The position numbers were made by a program, and so were the translations under genes. From positions 19,244,036 through 19,308,035 of the forward strand of contig NC_080049.1 in assembly GCF_026212465.1 (NCBI RefSeq): a DNA stretch of 64,000 nucleotides, read 5' to 3'. Shown here in pieces: positions 38,601 to 50,850 of this stretch (the first letter of the stretch is position 1; the number at the start of each line of letters is the position of its first letter). The notes under the pieces are model-generated. The model ran no database searches, had not been told where the DNA came from, and worked only from the letters and a program-made list of their open reading frames with translations. The stretch is from Amaranthus tricolor (taxonomy: Eukaryota > Streptophyta > Magnoliopsida > Caryophyllales > Amaranthaceae).

Positions 38601-41600
38601 CATGGGGGAATTGCTTGAGGTAGAAGTAGTAACTGATGATGGGAAGTAGTGAATTAAGCACTGAGATTGGAATGAGAATAAGCACTGAGATTGGAATGAG
38701 AAGATGGAAAAATGAAAGACTATGCATTTAAGTCAAGCCAAAGATGGAATATAGAGGAATAAAGTAAGTGAATACGGACGCAGACACTTATCAGTTTGTT
38801 TTCTACATAAACAGCAAAAAAATTAATTGTGGACCTGTGCTTCTATTCATGGTGAACTTGCTAATAGTTGGCGCTGATGAGGCAAAGTCACATAAAAAGA
38901 GGGAGCAAAACTTAAATAACACAATTGGATATCGCCCCCTCCTGGGAACTTCTAATCTTTTCAAATGCCATGGCCGCATAGCCACATTGGAAGTTCCCGT
39001 GAATGTTATACAATTAGAGAAACATTTTACGGCATGAGAAGGACACTAGTTGTATTAATCTAAACACCTCCTTTTCCGCTATGGTTACAAGTAAACAGGG
39101 AGTCATTAACATATATAACTCTTATGCTTGGTCTTCTCCTTCCCATTATAGATCCTCAAAATGGTCACCTAGCTACCATGCAAGTAAAATCCCATCCCCT
39201 TACTGGATGGGAACTACCTAAACTATATAATGACATAACAGTCACGCTGTAAAACCTCAACATGAAATCTATGGATATGCCTCTCTTCTCACTTAGTTCC
39301 TTCATTTAAGTTCAAACAAATATGTTTGCAGTGGGTTCTGATATCTTATATCCTAGCTAGCTTTGTCATATTCCCAGATACTCACCAATTCTCTCCATGG
39401 CAATCCATGCATATCTTTTTAAGAAGATTTTAAATCATAAGATTATAAGGCCATAATATAGTGTTAATGCATTTATAACAACAGATGAGTATATAAGATA
39501 AAAATACAGCACAACAGCAGATATGGTAACCAAATGATATAAATTCTACCAACCTTTTCTAACATAGCTGCTTCTTCGGCATACATGAGTTCACGCGCCC
39601 TTGCATCTTTCAGCTCTTTCTCATATGTACCCTAGATATTTCATGAAGAAATGACAGAATAAAGACATAATCAGAATTATGTAGCAAGTTAATGAACTTT
39701 AACAATGTTGTAAAGTAGACTTATAGTTTTTGACTAAACAAATGATGGGCACCTTCTTTTATTTTCTTTTTTATCATTTAAGATTACCAATATGCTTGTA
39801 GAGCATAAGCATCTTTTATTAGTTTCTTTTTCATGTACTTTTATAAGTTGTTTCTCATGCTATTAAAAAACTATACAACCTTCATAGCCCTCTTTTCTTC
39901 AGCAAAGACACACGCATCTAACTCTGCTTGCCTTTGTTCAGCAGCATGAATGGCTTGCAAGAAATCCAATATCAATTTTCCATCCTTAAATTTGTAAGAA
40001 TCTTCTAGATCTCCTAATGCACCTAGTGAATTCTTAAATCAAAAAAATTCAAGTAAACGAAATAAGTATGAATAACAAAATTAAGGGTGGCATAAACTAT
40101 ATACAACAAAATCATGTTATCACAAATTCTATAATATTTACCTCTTCCTTATTTGAAGAATTTGTAATAGTACGTCCATTTAAGGTTGAAGCTCCGTCGG
40201 CAACTTTGTCTTTCAAGTTATATGTATCTAAAAGGGATGTTGATGGCCCCTGTTTTGAATCCAATACATCCTACAAAAGAAAAAAATGAACATCTAATTG
40301 TGATAGCATGAGTTATAAGCGATGTTCCAATTATTTCACCACAAGTAAACTTAGGAGTGTGTTCTTTACCAATATATGTCTTTTCAAGATTTTCAACTCA
40401 ATGTAGTGCGGAACTAACTTATCTGGCCCTTATTGGAATCTCCTTGTTTAATTGATAAGAAAGAGATTGTATTAACATTAAAATAAAGGACTTATAGTAC
40501 AAAATTGAGAAAAACACTTTTAACTACAATTAAAAAATTACATATCAACCAAACCTTGAATAACCAATAGTTAACAAATTACATATCAACCCAACTCCTT
40601 TATAATTTCCCTAATCAAGGAGCACAACAATGCCACCACCGTTGTAGCCCATAGTAATAGTAGACAATTTTCTTTTGTCCATAAAACATCCTAAGATAAA
40701 GTATTTAAGAAAAGACACAATAGTTCTATTCCAACTTCTAATCAAACACACACATGATCGCTACATAGGCATATATACATTTCCCATAATCCTTTCCAAA
40801 CCTCACAAATACAAAATTCATCCCATTAAACATCCAACGTACAAACCCAAGGCTGTACAAGAACTTATTCAAAAAATTTCATCTAGAAATATGTTTGTAA
40901 GAAGTGAGGACTGAGGAGAACAAATCCATATGTACTACTAATCCTTGTTTTCAGTAGTTTGTCAAGTCTATTGATGGGATAGGCCAAAAAATAGCTAAGA
41001 AGAGCATCATTTCATTGATGCAAGCAATATTATTCTACTTCAAAATAATATTCTTTTGATGTTTAGCGAAAATTTTCAAGCTTGAACTGTTTGTTGTCTT
41101 TTTTAGGGAGAAATCTCTCATTTCTACATGCTTCCAAGAAGGACATGAAAAAGTATAGCACACAGATGAAAATGCACAATATATTGCGCACATATAAGTG
41201 TAATCATTGACCATATATGATGAGCACAACATGAATGAATTCAAGCACAAGTATGTAAAGACTAATTAGGACACACAAACATACCCCAAATTCATTTTCT
41301 GATTTAACCTCATCTATCTCATCTTTATCCTTATGGCTTTCTTGGACAACTATGCCAACATTAGTATCTGTTGGCAGGTTTTCATTTTCTTCATGTTGCT
41401 CAAAGTTAACTTTTTCTCCTGAAGACTTTGAGTCTGAACTATATCCATGTAATTTTTGAGAACTTCGAGTTGCATTTTTTGTTGTATCCTCTGTAGAAGA
41501 TTCAGACACGTTTGCCCCTTTTTCTAGAATACCATCAGCAAGTTTTGACAAACCTTTCTCCTTCGGGTGTGTAGGCGCCTCTTCAGTCATATTAGATGAA

Positions 41601-43826
41601 CTTTTAGCAAATGAATCAATTTCAGCTTCATCAGCTTCCCTCACATGAGAATTAAGAGTTTCAGCGTCTTTGCTATTATGTAAATTTTCAAGCTCTTTAA
41701 TGTTTTGGAAATCGTGTAAGCGTCCATCACTTAATGGTGCCTTCTCAGAATTTGAATCATCCACTTTTGAAGTATCAATACTTTGCTTCTTAGTACCTAA
41801 AATATCATTTAAATAGCCTTCTGAATAAGCTGCATACAAACATGCACTAATTGCAGCACTCCCGAAAAGAACTTTTGACAAATTCTTCCCCGTCTCATTT
41901 GGCTTCCCTGTTGAAGGAGGGTGTGGTGATGCAGAAGAAAATTCCCTTCTAGGACATGAAAATATCTGCAACATATGGATAAATTGCAAGAAACCCATTC
42001 ATCATGTTCCATTTAAAATGCAAAGCTAATTTTCCATAAGATAATTTATAAGAACACAAATCCATTACATCCATATTACCTCGCATATAGGCAAATGTGT
42101 CACAATCATGGGACACCGATTTTATTTATTTACAAATTACAACGATACTAACAATGTCCAAATAAGCATTACAGCTTAACATGGTCAAGCAATGACTACA
42201 ACGCTATAACATGGAGTGAATTTCTTTCAACTACAATGGCTAAAGTGCTATATTGTTTCTTATTTCTAGACAAGCACCAGGTAGATTAATTTTTTATTTT
42301 TTTGCTTTCAAATCAAATGCAATTTTAAGAGTGAAAGCATCTTATTATTCTAGCCTGGTAGATTTCACTAAACAAACCAAGTAAATGTCAAATCCTCACT
42401 TTTATCGACACTTTATCAGAAAACACTTATCATAGTGGTCTTGGAATGCTAGGAGTAAAAAAAAGGTCAAAAGACAAAAGGATTATTCTTTGCAACTTTT
42501 TCGGGCTAGGACTTTGCCTTATACCTAATGACCAAAACAACTCCATGCCATATTAGCCAAGCCTAAAATCCTATATTAAATACTTTAAATGAAGTTGCAA
42601 GCCTTCAACCAAAAAGTATTAAATCATAGGTTGTAAACAAATAACTCCCAACATTTTTACCATACTTTTCATCGTCAAAGAAATATCATACAAGTGTGAG
42701 ATGTCTTCAATGAAAATCCAACAATTTTGGGTTGCGACCTTTCTTAAAGCACACCTATAGACAAAATGACTCATAAAAAAATACTGTGATCAATTAAATT
42801 AAACATCAATACATTGTTGCATTTGAAGTATCTATTCACACTATTTCACAAAAGAAAGCATACAAATTTACAAAAATATGCTACCTTCTGCTCATTCCTT
42901 CCTTAAAGTTCTTTAAAGTTTTTGATGTTAGTTGTAACTAAATTTCCTTTTAACAGGTTTAATCAAATTCTTTTACTACAAGCTTTGCTTCTACACAATG
43001 CTACAGTTCAAGGCGCATACTACAAAGGGGATAACATATGGGCCATGCTTGGATTGAAGACAAATACTTATGGGAGAGATAAAAGCCAATTAAGAGAACA
43101 TAAACTATTAGAGTATAGAATTAACAGAAAATAATCATTGTAAAGGAGAAAAGATGGTTGTAAATTGATGGAAAAGAAGGAATGGAGGAAACATTAACCT
43201 AGTGGGATGAAGAGGAAATATTACTCCTTTCTCCAAAAAATGAGGGTAATATAATCTCCCTATAACATTTATGTACTCTTGAATAAATACCCCAAATACA
43301 AACATGCTCCTAATTGAATAATTCAAAAGGCAATAAAGATCAATGAAGTTCTCATTCTTTTAGATTAGACCACTAGTTAGTTACTCATTACACTGTAAAT
43401 GCCCTTAAGATACTTTGATTAGAAAACAGAACGATCAACATTCAAGAATCATGCAAAAATCCATGAATTTTTTTACTAAAATTTGATTGTCAAATAATTT
43501 AAACATGCCTGAGGTGTTGAAGTCTGCCTTGGTGCTCTCCCAATGCTCAATCGACGACTCGAAAAGGCCAAAGCAGACCTGCAAAATATACAAACACACG
43601 CTTCAGCTCAAATTGACACAAATAATCAAATCAAAAGATGTAAATGAACAGATGTTCAAGCATATCGCACATAGTTCGACATCAATATACCGAAATTTTC
43701 CATCAAAAAAGTATAAATTTAAAGATAGAACAAAAAATCAAGTGAATTTCAAGATATAGAAGAGGTTAAATAGAAATCAGAGGAATAAAAACATCTAGAA
43801 AGCATTTCGTACCTCCGCAACATCAT
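32680..43826 (-). CDS. MIC60: MICOS complex subunit MIC60 (mitofilin family)
   Basis: Inner mitochondrial membrane protein organising crista junctions and contact sites; plant MIC60 also takes part in lipid transfer. Twelve exons on the minus strand: 43813-43826, 43509-43578, 41285-41965, 40142-40270, 39880-40032, 39554-39631, 35439-35531, 35229-35348, 33649-33726, 33312-33491, 33060-33161, 32680-32913. All join in frame and give 643 residues, close to the usual size of about 650. The basic Ser/Arg-rich start (MMLRRSALAFSSRRLS) looks like a presequence. A single membrane segment sits at residues 60-77 (VLFGSAAISACLYAAYS). An acidic linker is followed by coiled coil (about 300-446) and a conserved mitofilin region with INALCMAFYARSEEARQTHS and WVKRARNRAIAEQAL. 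Introns 2 and 10 appear to use GC donors. Intron 6 is 4.0 kb and houses two hAT elements. Confidence 0.93.
36565..37279. mobile_element. Non-autonomous hAT-like element in MIC60 intron 6
   Basis: Both ends carry dense gacccg / cgggtc motifs (36580-36720 and 37105-37265) around an AT-rich centre. The right end, reversed, opens tagggatggtcatggg, a common hAT terminus. The left end is poorly conserved (tagtagacc near 36571) and no matching 8-bp duplication was found, so this copy is old or its left border is damaged. Confidence 0.6.
37352..38576. mobile_element. Non-autonomous hAT element in MIC60 intron 6, with 8-bp target duplications
   Basis: Perfect 8-bp duplications cttacgtg (37344-37351 and 38577-38584). 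The left end caaggttgtcaagatcg pairs with the reversed right end cagagttattaatatcg. Subterminal zones repeat ggatcg / cgatcc and gattcta motifs (37395-37445 and 38420-38560). There is no transposase; the interior is AT-rich with a purine-rich segment at 38165-38340. Confidence 0.85.
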
Positions 43827-43970
43827 CAAATGGGGCAATTTAGCATATAAAACAAACCCTAGAATTTGGGGCTAGATAAAGGTGATTGTAGAAATGAAAA
43901 GATGATATCAGGGAGCAATGCACTTTCGGCGGAAATTTTTGGGGGTCTCAAGCGTCTGGAGGCTGGAGCG
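43827..43970 (-). promoter_or_regulatory. MIC60 5' UTR and proximal promoter (approximate)
   Basis: The minus strand upstream of ATG 43826 has a leader with ccccaaattc and a CT-rich region reaching about 43970. The first coding exon contributes only 14 bases, ATG ATG TTG CGG AG. The start of transcription is not determinable here. Confidence 0.35.
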
Positions 43971-44044
43971 GGCAAAGAAGTTTATCTTCCGCTTGGTGAT
44001 GGAGGAGAAACTTGAATATTCTCATTACCCACAGATTACGCACC

Positions 44045-45490
44045 GGTCCAAATTCGAACCGTACCTGATCGCGAGACCGGATTTTTGATAAGTTAGGACC
44101 GGTGATCGGCTCTGTTCCATCCGGTCCGATACCGATTTTCTCCTGGTCTGATTTAGGTTTATTGTAATGTTCGATACTAATAAAATATTAGGAATAAAAG
44201 AAAGATTTAGAAATGTTTTGGCAAACTAATAATTATAAAATTAAAAATTATGAGTTAAGAAAATGTTTAGTAGTTGATGCGAATATGGGGATGGTTGATC
44301 CAAGAACCCGTTTAGTCCCTTCAAGAACGTTGCTAAGATTACTTTTGACATCCAAAGAACAAACAAACCTCCTGTTTTGTATGAAAACAGAAGGGTGACA
44401 AGAACAATTCTGATGAATAGTTTTATGTCGTAGATAGAAACAAATTGGCCTTATATCAACCAATTGGCCTCTTCCTCACACTAAGATTAAGATTCACTCT
44501 CCTAACCCTCATGGAACAAACCGAATGTCTCTTTGCTTCACTCACAAAGAACTCACCCAGGACAGCAATTGAATAACAATTACTTGAAGAAAATTGTATT
44601 AACCAAATCTGAATCATGATACAAAGAGGTTTCTCCTTTATATAGAGCTCTAACGGCTAGTTTGGGGTGTCTAACAAACATAACAAACATAACTAATCTG
44701 GTATTAACCTTATTATTAAAACACGTACAAAACAAGAATTAAAAACAGAACATAAAATAGACTAAGTATTCTGAAATCAGCCATTATCAAATATCTGTTG
44801 AGTACACGACCTTGTAGCCGTTCTTGTGGGCTCTGTGAGGGATCTTCTTTTTACCTCTGAGTCTTGGCTTCTTATTTCGTGTCTAAAGATGCCATCCCTT
44901 GGATTTTCATGTTCATATGTGCACCAGGCTACGCGTTCCAGGGCTCGCAAGGTGGGCTGGCAGACAAGCTGGTGTTCTGCTTGTTCTGTTGTTTGCTGAC
45001 TTGGGAACAAGTCTCTGTTCCTGTTCTGTTTGATGGTTGTTGGGAGATCTTCTATTGTTCCCTCCTGGTCTTGCCATGATTCTAAGTTCCTCTTTAATCT
45101 ATTTTGAAGGTGATCCTCTTTATTCTTCAAACAAAAGTCAGCAAGTTTCATAGGTTCAATAGGCTGAGCAAGTGCAATGATGCAATTATGCTTTTCTTCC
45201 TTTGCCTTGGATTATAAGCTATCCATAATTACATCAGTAGTAGAAAGAAGAATTTGTACTTTTAAGTTTAAGTATATATACATAAAAAGCGTGATCAATG
45301 TTCCTCTTAAAAATCATATTTGCATATATCTGGTCTAATCTGAAAATTTTTGGGCTTAAATCGAAAAACCAAAATCATGAATTAGTATAGATCCGCAAAC
45401 TAAATCGGATGCAACAGATTTGGACCGAATTAGGTCTAGTCTCAATCGATTTCGGTTTGGATCGTTGGCTCGGTCTAATATTACACTTTT
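44045..45490. other. Possible decayed hAT element with ggtcc / ggtct termini upstream of MIC60
   Basis: Motif clusters at 44045-44160 (accggtcc, gaaccg, ccggtccgat) and 45355-45480 (ggaccgaa, ggtcta, cgatttcgg) look like two subterminal zones. Borders and target duplication were not recovered, and an LTR-type fragment lies between them. Weak call. Confidence 0.3.
44427..45160 (-). mobile_element. LTR retrotransposon fragment (LTR plus adjoining internal DNA)
   Basis: On the minus strand an LTR-like segment starts tgataatggctg near 44790 and includes a TATA-like ctctatataaagg (around 44638) and polyadenylation-like signals. Internal DNA upstream (44800-45150) gives a 124-codon frame without a domain I recognise. 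Borders are approximate. Confidence 0.4.
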
Positions 45491-46017
45491 CCACTTTTAC
45501 CCTTGTATGTACGACCAAAAATCAAAGTATTTATCCGCGAATTGGTTAGAGAATCTCTACAAGCAAGACACAAGGAAGAGAAGGAATCAAACAGACAAGC
45601 ACTACTCTTATATTGTGTCGTTATTTATTTTTACTTTTTTGCCCTATGTGGTTATATCTTTAACATCTCTCTGAAAACTCTCTCCACTCGTTTAGTTACT
45701 TTTTTTATTTTCAAACATTGATATAATCGATATGGAGGTGAACAAAACTCAAAAATTAAAGAGGCAACTTTTTTTTCCTGACTTTGAAATTTTCTTCAAT
45801 ATATTATTTTTTAAATCGAGCAGTCATCAAAATGCAAGTTTCATGTGTTTTGTCTGGTACAAATCTCTTAAAGTATTGTGTTTACGATAATCAATCGAGT
45901 TTTAATATTTGTGTTTAAAATCTAAACTTTAAAAGTGAAAAGGGCAAAGTTGAAAAAAAAGGTAAAATAAGGTGGTGACGCAATGAAAAAGGTGATGTCA
46001 TATATATAAAAAGCATG

Positions 46018-46125
46018 GAAAAAAAATTTTATTGCAGATGGTCAGAATCAAACCCAACTTTACGGGTAAAAACAAAAGCCCTCAACCTCTAGACTAACCT
46101 ACGATTCTTTGTAATTTAAATAGTT
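46018..46125 (-). repeat. tRNA-related (SINE-like) relic
   Basis: Minus strand: A-box-like TAGTCTAGAGG followed after about 35 bases by B-box-like GGTTTGATTCT, the order and spacing of a pol III internal promoter. It does not fold as a complete tRNA by eye. No flanking duplication was found. Confidence 0.35.
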
Positions 46126-47188
46126 GTAAGAAATGTATATTAATCAATATACATCAAAGACTATTTTCTTAATCCCGATTTTTATGTATTAGTTAAATGA
46201 CAATCAATGGAGAAAGTAGAGAGCCTGAGGCATGGTAAATAACATTGTAATTGGGGAGCAAAAAGAAAAATTGTAGATTTTAAGAAAAAAAAATGTATAT
46301 TGGAAATAAATGAAGAGAGAGAATGAATTGTACGGATGAAATTAAAAGAAATTTACCATTATTCAAAAATGGAAATAATGTAAAATAAGTGGAACGGATT
46401 AAAATGACAACTGATACAAAATGAATGCGACGGAGAAAGTATTAGTAAAACTGTTCAAACTCCTGATACGACAATATTACAAATATAATAATGCAAAATA
46501 CAAATTACAATTGGGATTTGAATTTTTCCTTTGTTGATGGCTAAATACAACTTACAAAATAACACTAAGAAAAACTTGAAGATGAACTTTGCAACGACAA
46601 CCGTTGAAAATTTAATATTTTTTGTAGGCGTGTAATCACTTTCCTTTCGTTATTATTTTTGTTTTGTTTTTCTTTTTCTTTACCTCTGCCCCGAAAAAAA
46701 AAATTTGAAAAAAAAAGAAAGAATGCTAGCCAATAACCTGTGAAGGATAGGCAAAAGGAGAGTGGGTGTTCATCAGTTGCTATCATTGTTCATCCTTTGC
46801 CGCGGCGCTTTGACAGGTATATTTCTGATCCTATCTATACTCTCATCTTTCTCCATATTCTACCTCCACTATATTTTCATACCTTGACCCACCTAGCCAT
46901 CCTTACTTAGATTCTCACACATCATCTTTTTATTAACCATTGCATGTATATGAGCTACAAATTTTAACTAAAAATAAGCCCCCAATCCTCTTGATCCAAA
47001 GTAAGTTCTTGGATTTCGAGATCCAAGAGCTCCATTATATGAGCCTTACAGTTATAGAGTTTGGGTGTTTGTTTTTGTACATTATGTTGTGATTATGATG
47101 ATAGAGTTGTGTGTTGGGATGGGTATGAGGTTGACAGGGGGTTTGGAATTTTTATGGATTTACATGTGAGATCATTTTATGAGAGAAA

Positions 47189-47250
47189 GGGAGACTAAGA
47201 TAGGAAGCCTCTTAAGGGAGACTAAGATAGGAAGCCTCTTACTTTTGGAG
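47189..47250. repeat. Short tandem duplication
   Basis: A segment of about 27-30 bases containing gggagactaagatagg is present twice in direct succession. Confidence 0.8.
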
Positions 47251-48159
47251 AGTCATAAGTAGAGTTGGTGTTTCATGTTTTAAGAGGTAATGTTGTAACC
47301 GATAGTGCTATCCCGGTTTCAACATTGGAGTTCCATTAGGTAGGCTAAATTTTCTTCATTTTATGCTTTGATTGTCATATCCAGGGTTACTAAAGACCCT
47401 ATTTTGATAAGGGTTGCTGAACACCCTCTTGCTACTCACTATGAAAAGCAAGCATGGGGGAACCTATTGCTTGCTTGTTCATGTTTTCTATTCCAAATTT
47501 TTTGTATTGATTTAGTTGGCATATGCATTATAATTTCAATTTCATTATAGCTGAATTTGTACTTTTGTTTTTCATTAAAAAAGGGAAAAAGAAAAATGCT
47601 TGATAAGAGAAAAGCCCAGTTAGGTTGAAAACCCAAAAGGTTAACCTAGGCAAAAGAGCGGCATTGAGTGGGTGAGCAAGTGAGAATTGAAAAAAAAAAA
47701 TAATGAGTGGCTAGGACCAAAACTCAAATATGAGTTCCTAGGCAAAATGAGAGAAAAAGACAGGATTAAATATTTAGCATTTCATTTTGTACTTGGAGCT
47801 GGCGACATAAACAGAGGGAGCTATAAGGTAGGCATTTGGGTAAGTCACCATTAGAGGGATAAGTGTAGAATTTTTCTTTTCTCGTGTCCTTCACGGGTCA
47901 TGAGGAGGTTGAAGTATGGGGATTTTTGGTACTTGTTATTTAAATTCTTGTTTGTGTTGTGTTGTATTGTGTTAGCCAAATGAAGGGGGCAAGTGTTAAG
48001 GATATTTGGACTCTTGGCAAAAACCAGGAATTAGAGGAGTTTAGGAAAGGGAGGAATATGGAGTACTTTAGGAGCCGGAGACCGTGTCTTATCCTTGTTT
48101 TCTATGTATTTTCACCTCGATTTGCTCGAGGACGAGCAAAGGTTAAGCATGGGGGAGTT

Positions 48160-49740
48160 TGATAAGTGCAATTATTTGAACTTATTTATATCATTTTATA
48201 CTCCTAAATAATGATCGTTGTTAGTAATTTCGTGCTTATTTTGAAGATTTATGCAACTTTACCCATTTTGGTTATTCATGCTAATTTTGAGCGGTTTTGA
48301 TCGTTTTAAGCATAATTCTTATGGTTTTAATAATGACTGAGTTTACTAAGGAGATTATTGCTCATTTGAAGATGTTTTACAATGAAGATGGGCAAAAGAG
48401 TTGAAAATTGTTTAAAATGCAAAAGTTTTGAGGTGAAATTTGATACATACTCACTCTTTTGGTCATAACTTTTGATAAAAAGATCGCATTAATGCAACGT
48501 TCGTGGCATTGGAAAGTAGACTTCAAGAGCTTTCTAAGGTGTATTATATGTCCGATTCCAAAAACCGAGCAAAAAATGGCGATCATTTAAAGTTCGCTAG
48601 TCAGAAACAAATCGACGAGTCGTCGCCTGAAAGCTACGACTCGTCTCCAACTGCTGATATCCACATTTGATAGTTTTCTTTCATTATTTTAGTGGTTTTA
48701 TTTATTTTAGCTTTATTTTATCATAAAAAAGTAGTTATTTTTGGGGAGATTGTTCCCCAAGTAACCTTAAAATATAAATAGGCATAGTTAATTTTACTTT
48801 TTTGTGCTTTTAGTGCCCTAGATGTTCTAATGCTCTAGAAGTCAGTTTTTATTTTATTTTTCAGATTTTCTCTTTTTGGTTCTTCTTCTTTGAGAGATTT
48901 CATTGTTGAACTTCATTGTTACATTTATTTCATTGCAATTTACATTTATTTTCATTGCAATTTACATTTATGTTCTTCTCAATTAGTAAGTGTTCTTTCT
49001 TTATTACTTTATTACTTGTCTTTTTGCATTAAATTATTCATCATTTTCATGTGTAGTATTTCAATTAGGTTTTCATTCATCATTAATTGCATGTTCATCA
49101 CCATGTCTAGTGAGTAGTTTTCTTCTCTAGATTTAAGGGATAAACCCTAATTCGAAGCATGAAATAATATTTTATCAATTAATTGTGTGAAATTTGGGTC
49201 TATGATTAAACCTATGCTTAATGAATCTTAGTTTAAATATCTTTATTAACCTTTTCAATAAAACGAAAGTTTGAGATTAGGATTAATTTAGGATTGAGAT
49301 ACATTTAAGTTAAATTCCTATTAGTTTAGCCAATAAAACGGAATTTTGCGGATTAATACTAGTAAGTTCTTAAAACGATATTGATCAATTGAGCGGAAAC
49401 TTAAGATTAATTAGATCACATTTAATTATGCCAAAGACTCAAATTCATACAATTATGAGAGTAATTGACTCTCATGTTAGAACTAGCTAATTCCCGACAC
49501 CCTAGATTTGCCTTATTATTATCATCTTCGTATTAATCATTGTCTTAGATTTATTTATTAGTTTTATTTACATCATTTTAGTTATTTCTTATAGTAGTTT
49601 TAGTTTCTTAAACCAATTATTTTGTTGATCCGTGTCTTGTAGTCATAAACCAAACAAACTAGTTAACTCGCTTCCCTGAGCTCGACACGTATTGCTACAC
49701 GTACACTGTGTGCTTGCGGTAATTTAAAATTTGCACATCA
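48160..49740 (+). repeat. 3' LTR of the nested element, 1581 bp
   Basis: Starts tgataagtgcaatta directly after the purine tract and ends tttgcacatca at 49740, where the older LTR resumes with gtatg. TG...CA ends fit an LTR. Confidence 0.65.
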
Positions 49741-50090
49741 GTATGTCACTTAATGACAAAGCATTTAGTGAATTATAAACTTTGGAAATTCTATCAAGAA
49801 GTTTATAACTCTTTTTGAAAAAACACAAGTGAAAGAGAAAGCAAGGATATGAGAATTTAGAAATTTTTTTGGTGTGTGACATCCTTCCCCAAGCTCCTAT
49901 TTATACTAGTTCAAGTATGCCAAAGGGTCATGGACATCAAATCACTCATTGATATTTTTCAATTTATCTTTTGTCCTTCCCTTTGACCCCTTTTGGACCT
50001 TATATTTTAATGAATGTTGTCTTCCTATTATTTGTAGTACTTGGTGATAATTACTTAGAATTTAATATACTCTAAATATTCGACAGACAA

Positions 50091-50850
50091 TAGAGGAGTT
50101 TTATTCTCGTATGAAGGAGGTTATGGTATGAAGTACTTGATGCCCTGGATCCTATAATCTTATATTCTTGCAAAGGCTATGAATGTCAATTGTGCAAGAA
50201 AACATTGCAAAGACAACAAAGGATAAGAATTACTCAACTTTTAATGAAATTGGATGGAAAATATTAGCAGACAAAAAGTAGTGTCTTGATCATGAACGAT
50301 TTATAAACATTGTCTGAAGCAGACTTATATTGTATTACGAACAAACTCACCAAGAAATAAGCAAGGTGGAGAAAATTGAAGATCAAGAACATGCTATTGC
50401 ATGTAGAATTGTAGAGCAGAAAAAAAAAAAAAAAAAGAAAATGGATGTGCTTTAATATGATAACAAATGCGAGAATCCTTCCAACTCTGTGAACACCATA
50501 AGTTGAATGGTGACACTATAGACAGGTGTTGGAAGATATATGGGTAGCCATCTAGATTTGGAAGAAGGAAGGTAATCAGGGTAGCAAGGCAAATACTGTA
50601 AAAACTGATGCTGTTATACAAGTTACTTTGATGAGCACTTACTCTATATTCCGTTATAATAGAAAACCATATTGTGAATCTCACATTGCTAGGAATCTGA
50701 ATTAGAAAATGTTCATATGCAAATAAGGTGAAGTTGTTCAGTTGCTCGGTTCAATTTTGATTCTATTATAATCATATGAAGTATTGATTTTGCTTTACTT
50801 AAGTCGATTCTAGCCTCCAAACAACTGTTATACAATAATCTGATAAATTA
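50091..50850. other. Flank downstream of the SDR gene
   Basis: No recognisable gene. Contains an A-run near 50412-50430. The final part may be the 3' UTR of the SDR gene. Confidence 0.4.

Larger units (their letters stand above)
46641..49740 (+). mobile_element. 5'-truncated LTR retrotransposon inserted in the older LTR
   Basis: A non-coding internal part (46641-48159) ends in a purine-rich tract (aagcatgggggagtt), immediately followed by the 3' LTR. The arrangement, with a long untranslated zone before a purine tract of this type, is usual for Ty3/gypsy Tat/Athila-like elements. No gag or pol blocks and no 5' LTR were found. Confidence 0.6.
46475..50085. mobile_element. Older LTR (copia-type) copy split by a later insertion
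   Basis: 46475-46640 and 49741-50085 match, in order, the LTR at 55130-55898 (shared gtaggcgtgtaatcac, cttaatgacaaag, ctatttatactagttcaag, tgtagtacttggtgataat). Candidate 5-bp target duplications gacaa lie at 46470-46474 and 50086-50090, which would make it a solo LTR. About 100 bases found in the other copy are missing at the junction with the insertion. Confidence 0.7.

Noticed and set aside
44777..45151. 124-codon minus-strand frame
   Set aside because: Charged, no domain recognised, sits in LTR-retrotransposon-like DNA; not called as a gene.
46036..46107. Functional tRNA gene on the minus strand
   Set aside because: A and B boxes are imperfect and no cloverleaf with paired acceptor stem could be drawn; kept only as a tRNA-related relic.
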